57,896 nucleotides of DNA from positions 1 through 57,896 of the forward strand of contig JADYXQ010000139.1 in assembly GCA_021772135.1 (NCBI GenBank). The letters run 5' to 3'. The position numbers and the translations under genes are program-made. The stretch is from Candidatus Obscuribacter sp. GTDB taxonomy: Bacteria > Cyanobacteriota > Vampirovibrionia > Obscuribacterales > Obscuribacteraceae. Below the pieces are notes generated by a model. It was given only the letters and a program-made list of their open reading frames with translations. It was not told the origin of the DNA and ran no database searches. Positions within the stretch are counted from its first letter, which is position 1. Each line of letters opens with the position of its first letter. This document shows, piece after piece, positions 55,722 to 57,896 of the stretch.

Positions 55722-56444
55722 ATGACTGTTACTCGCGACAAGATTATGCAAACCAGAGACAGCACCAGGTACGAAAGCTTTTATCCGCTGGGTCTGGCAC
55801 TGAGCGGCAAAAATGTTGCTGTCTTTGGCGGCAATGAAGATGCTTACGGTGCCCTTCTCCATCTCATGGAAGCCGGTGCCAATGCCACTGTCATTGCTCA
55901 CGGATTTGTCAGCGAAATTCAAGAATTGCAACTGACTTACGGCAGTCGCATTGAACTTTTGCGCCTCAGTGCCGCTAAATATATGGAAGAGTCGCCCTTG
56001 CTCCAGGCCGGCGGCCAGGCTTTCAGTTTGATCTTTTCTTTTGTCGATAACAGCGATGTGGGCGATCGCCTTTTAGCTCTGGCGCGTCAATGCTCCATTC
56101 CTGTGTTTGCTCAGAACAACATCAGAGCCTCTGGTTTTGTGCCGGCCACTGTTTTAAAACGCGGCCATGTGAAAATTTCTGTATCAACTGATGGACTCTG
56201 CCGGGCCCTTGAGTCAGTTTTAACGGCTCGCATTGAGGAGCTGCTGATCAACGATTTCGATCACTATTCATTGTTTGTCGCTACCGTGCAGGAAAAATTG
56301 GAAGCGGACAGCGAACTATCAGCTCTAATGAGCAACTCGCAAGAGCTGGCATCTGCTCTTTCACGCAGCAATTTTGATGAGGCCCTTAAAGTTATTGATC
56401 ATCTAAAAGATCAAAGTGTTGAGGAGCTTATCGATGGCTACTGA
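55722..56444 (+). CDS. Precorrin-2 dehydrogenase / sirohaem synthase N-terminal-like protein
   Basis: 240 residues. A Rossmann start (YPLGLALSGKNVAVFGGNED) and the conserved later block FVPATVLKRGHVKISVSTDG, followed by ALESVLTARIEELL, match the CysG-N/Met8 family, which oxidises precorrin-2 and inserts iron. The usual GGGxVAxRK motif is altered here (GGNEDAYGALLH), so NAD binding may differ. The C-terminal 60 residues are helical. It starts 29 bases after the synthase, and its end overlaps the ResB gene by 11 bases, so it may serve haem handling for cytochrome assembly rather than sirohaem alone. Confidence 0.8.
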   Translation: MTVTRDKIMQTRDSTRYESFYPLGLALSGKNVAVFGGNEDAYGALLHLMEAGANATVIAHGFVSEIQELQLTYGSRIELLRLSAAKYMEESPLLQAGGQAFSLIFSFVDNSDVGDRLLALARQCSIPVFAQNNIRASGFVPATVLKRGHVKISVSTDGLCRALESVLTARIEELLINDFDHYSLFVATVQEKLEADSELSALMSNSQELASALSRSNFDEALKVIDHLKDQSVEELIDGY

Positions 56445-57896
56445 GATACTGATATCTGAAGACGATTCTAGTGGTGCTACTAGCGGTGCTCCTGATGGTA
56501 CTAAACAAAAACCTGAAACACCTGCAGTGGCTAGACGACAACTTTCGCCATTTGCCTCCTTAAAGCTTTCAATCACACTGATGTCGCTCATGGCCCTGAC
56601 GGTTTTAATTGGTGCCGGATGCCCGCAAGAATCACAAGTGGGCCAGGCAAAAGTATTTGAAGCTTTCGACCGGCAGACAGCCGAATTTTTAATTCGCTTC
56701 GGCATCAGCGACATTTTTCATTCGCCCTGGTTTTTAGCCCTCACTGCCACCATGACTTTGAATATGATTGTGGTCAGTTTTCAAAGAGTGTTCCCCAAAC
56801 TCTGGCAATACAATAAATCGCTGCCTTTCATGCGCGGTCAAGATATAACTAAGACCAGCGTTCATCACGTTTTGCGATTTGCTGACGGCGACCAATCTGA
56901 ACCGGCCAGTCATCAGCAGGCCGCTTTGCTGGCGGAACTGTCGCAAAGACTGACCAAGATGGGCTACAAAATAAAAATAGAAGGGCTCAAACTCAAAGGT
57001 GAATACGGCAAAGTCGGTCGCCTGGCACCATCTATTACGCACGTGGGTTTGCTCACTCTTTTGCTCGGCGTGACGATCACGTCATGGACCGGCTTCAATG
57101 GATTTCAGCCGGTGCTGCTTGATCAAAAATTGAATTTTGCCGACTCGCAGCACAGCAAATTGTGGATCGGCAAATTGCCTCAGTGGCAAGTGCGAGTGGA
57201 CGGCACCAGACGCGAAAACTACACTAGCGGGGACGCTAAACAGTGGTTCAGCACACTCGTTTGCGTTGATGACAAAGGCAAAGTTTTGCACCAGGGCGAA
57301 ATATCGGTGAACAATCCTCTTACTTATGAGGGCGTCGATATCTATCAGTCGAGCTGGGGCCTGGCGAAGCTTGCCATCAGTTTTAACGGACACAAGCGCG
57401 AGCTTGATTTAAATCCGATGGGCAAAAAATATGCCGCCTTCTTGCCTCTCGATCAAGACACGGTCTTAATCATGTCTCTTACTTCAGAAGGGCAGAAGTT
57501 GCGGCTTTTTGCTAAACGTCGTGAGTGGCAGGCACCAAAGCTGATATCAGAAATTGATGCCGGCAAATCAATAAAACTTGGCGACGTCGACCTTAAGTTT
57601 GAAAGGGTAATTCCCATTACCGGTTTGCAATATAAGTGTGATCCTGGTTTGCCAATTACTTATCTGGCTTTCGGCATCATCATGACCGGCGTGCTTCTGG
57701 CCGCTGTACCTCACCGTCATGTCTGGGTTGCGATTGAAGAAAAGATGTTCTATATAGGTGGTAATTCGCGCAAAGCGAAAGTCGGCTTTGAGCGCAGCCT
57801 GGAGAATCTGGTGCAAAGGTTGCGCGGCGAATTTGTTTTTGCCGCCGAGCAAGTGCCGCATACTGGTGCCGCGCCGGAGGCTCAAGAGGAAAAAAA
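56434..57896 (+). CDS. resB: Cytochrome c biogenesis protein ResB (Ccs1), partial
   Basis: 487 residues are visible and the gene runs off the window end. It starts at ATG 56434 inside the last codons of the preceding gene. An N-terminal soluble part is followed by TM helices (LKLSITLMSLMALTVLIGAG; WFLALTATMTLNMIVVSFQR; a third around ITHVGLLTLLLGVTITSW; a fourth near LAFGIIMTGVLLAAV). The large periplasmic domain contains the family motif NNPLTYEGVDIYQSSWGL. ResB works with CcsA to export and attach haem to c-type cytochromes (System II). CcsA would be expected just beyond the window. Start and family are clear. Confidence 0.92.
   Translation, partial: MATEILISEDDSSGATSGAPDGTKQKPETPAVARRQLSPFASLKLSITLMSLMALTVLIGAGCPQESQVGQAKVFEAFDRQTAEFLIRFGISDIFHSPWFLALTATMTLNMIVVSFQRVFPKLWQYNKSLPFMRGQDITKTSVHHVLRFADGDQSEPASHQQAALLAELSQRLTKMGYKIKIEGLKLKGEYGKVGRLAPSITHVGLLTLLLGVTITSWTGFNGFQPVLLDQKLNFADSQHSKLWIGKLPQWQVRVDGTRRENYTSGDAKQWFSTLVCVDDKGKVLHQGEISVNNPLTYEGVDIYQSSWGLAKLAISFNGHKRELDLNPMGKKYAAFLPLDQDTVLIMSLTSEGQKLRLFAKRREWQAPKLISEIDAGKSIKLGDVDLKFERVIPITGLQYKCDPGLPITYLAFGIIMTGVLLAAVPHRHVWVAIEEKMFYIGGNSRKAKVGFERSLENLVQRLRGEFVFAAEQVPHTGAAPEAQEEK

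Overview
The window comes from a bacterium of the cyanobacterial phylum, most likely a non-photosynthetic Vampirovibrionia/Melainabacteria relative of the Obscuribacterales type. This lineage call is an inference. The firmest support is that RNA polymerase beta' is split into rpoC1 and rpoC2 at the cyanobacterial position, with a large insertion-bearing RpoC2. Other support: many secreted TPR, LRV and NHL proteins, a TM-anchored Ser/Thr kinase homologue with a C-terminal LRR sensor, System II (ResB) cytochrome c assembly, and no photosynthesis gene in 58 kb. Base composition looks close to 50% GC.

Layout. 1-7.5 kb (minus strand): a probable operon running nupC (nucleoside transporter), cstA, two helical proteins of unknown function, a kinase-like protein whose catalytic Asp is replaced by Tyr, and the start of a secreted protein cut by the window edge. 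7.6-13.7 kb (minus): an unknown helical protein, a Rieske non-haem iron oxygenase, a PEGA-domain membrane protein overlapping a class A penicillin-binding protein, and a XerC/XerD-type recombinase with low-complexity additions. 14.0-14.1 kb (minus): a selenocysteine tRNA. 14.3-23.65 kb (plus): rpoB-rpoC1-rpoC2 with its own promoter and a strong terminator. 23.7-30.7 kb: mixed envelope and secreted proteins, including a predicted selenoprotein read through an in-frame TGA at 27920-27922. 30.8-40.1 kb (minus): a YhaN/SbcC-like ATPase with a degenerate SbcD-like partner, a thiolase, an LRV-repeat secreted protein and a DUF4388 protein. 40.3-42.7 kb (plus): two poorly known proteins. 42.9-50.2 kb: gap, pgk, a TPR-metallopeptidase, an Nfu scaffold, a crotonase, a DUF192 protein and an Lnt homologue lacking its catalytic Cys. 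50.3-57.9 kb: ruvC, a BtuF-like metal-chelate binding protein, membrane proteins, an AbiTii-like protein, and a polyprenyl diphosphate synthase / precorrin-2 dehydrogenase-like / ResB cluster that runs off the right edge.

The most important result is the pairing of a tRNA-Sec(UCA) with a gene that can only be read full length if UGA is decoded as selenocysteine. An ordinary gene caller would split that gene in two. Further items worth checking are three proteins whose family-defining catalytic residues have been replaced (kinase, Lnt, SbcD-like), and a pair of operator-like dyads upstream of the BtuF-like gene.
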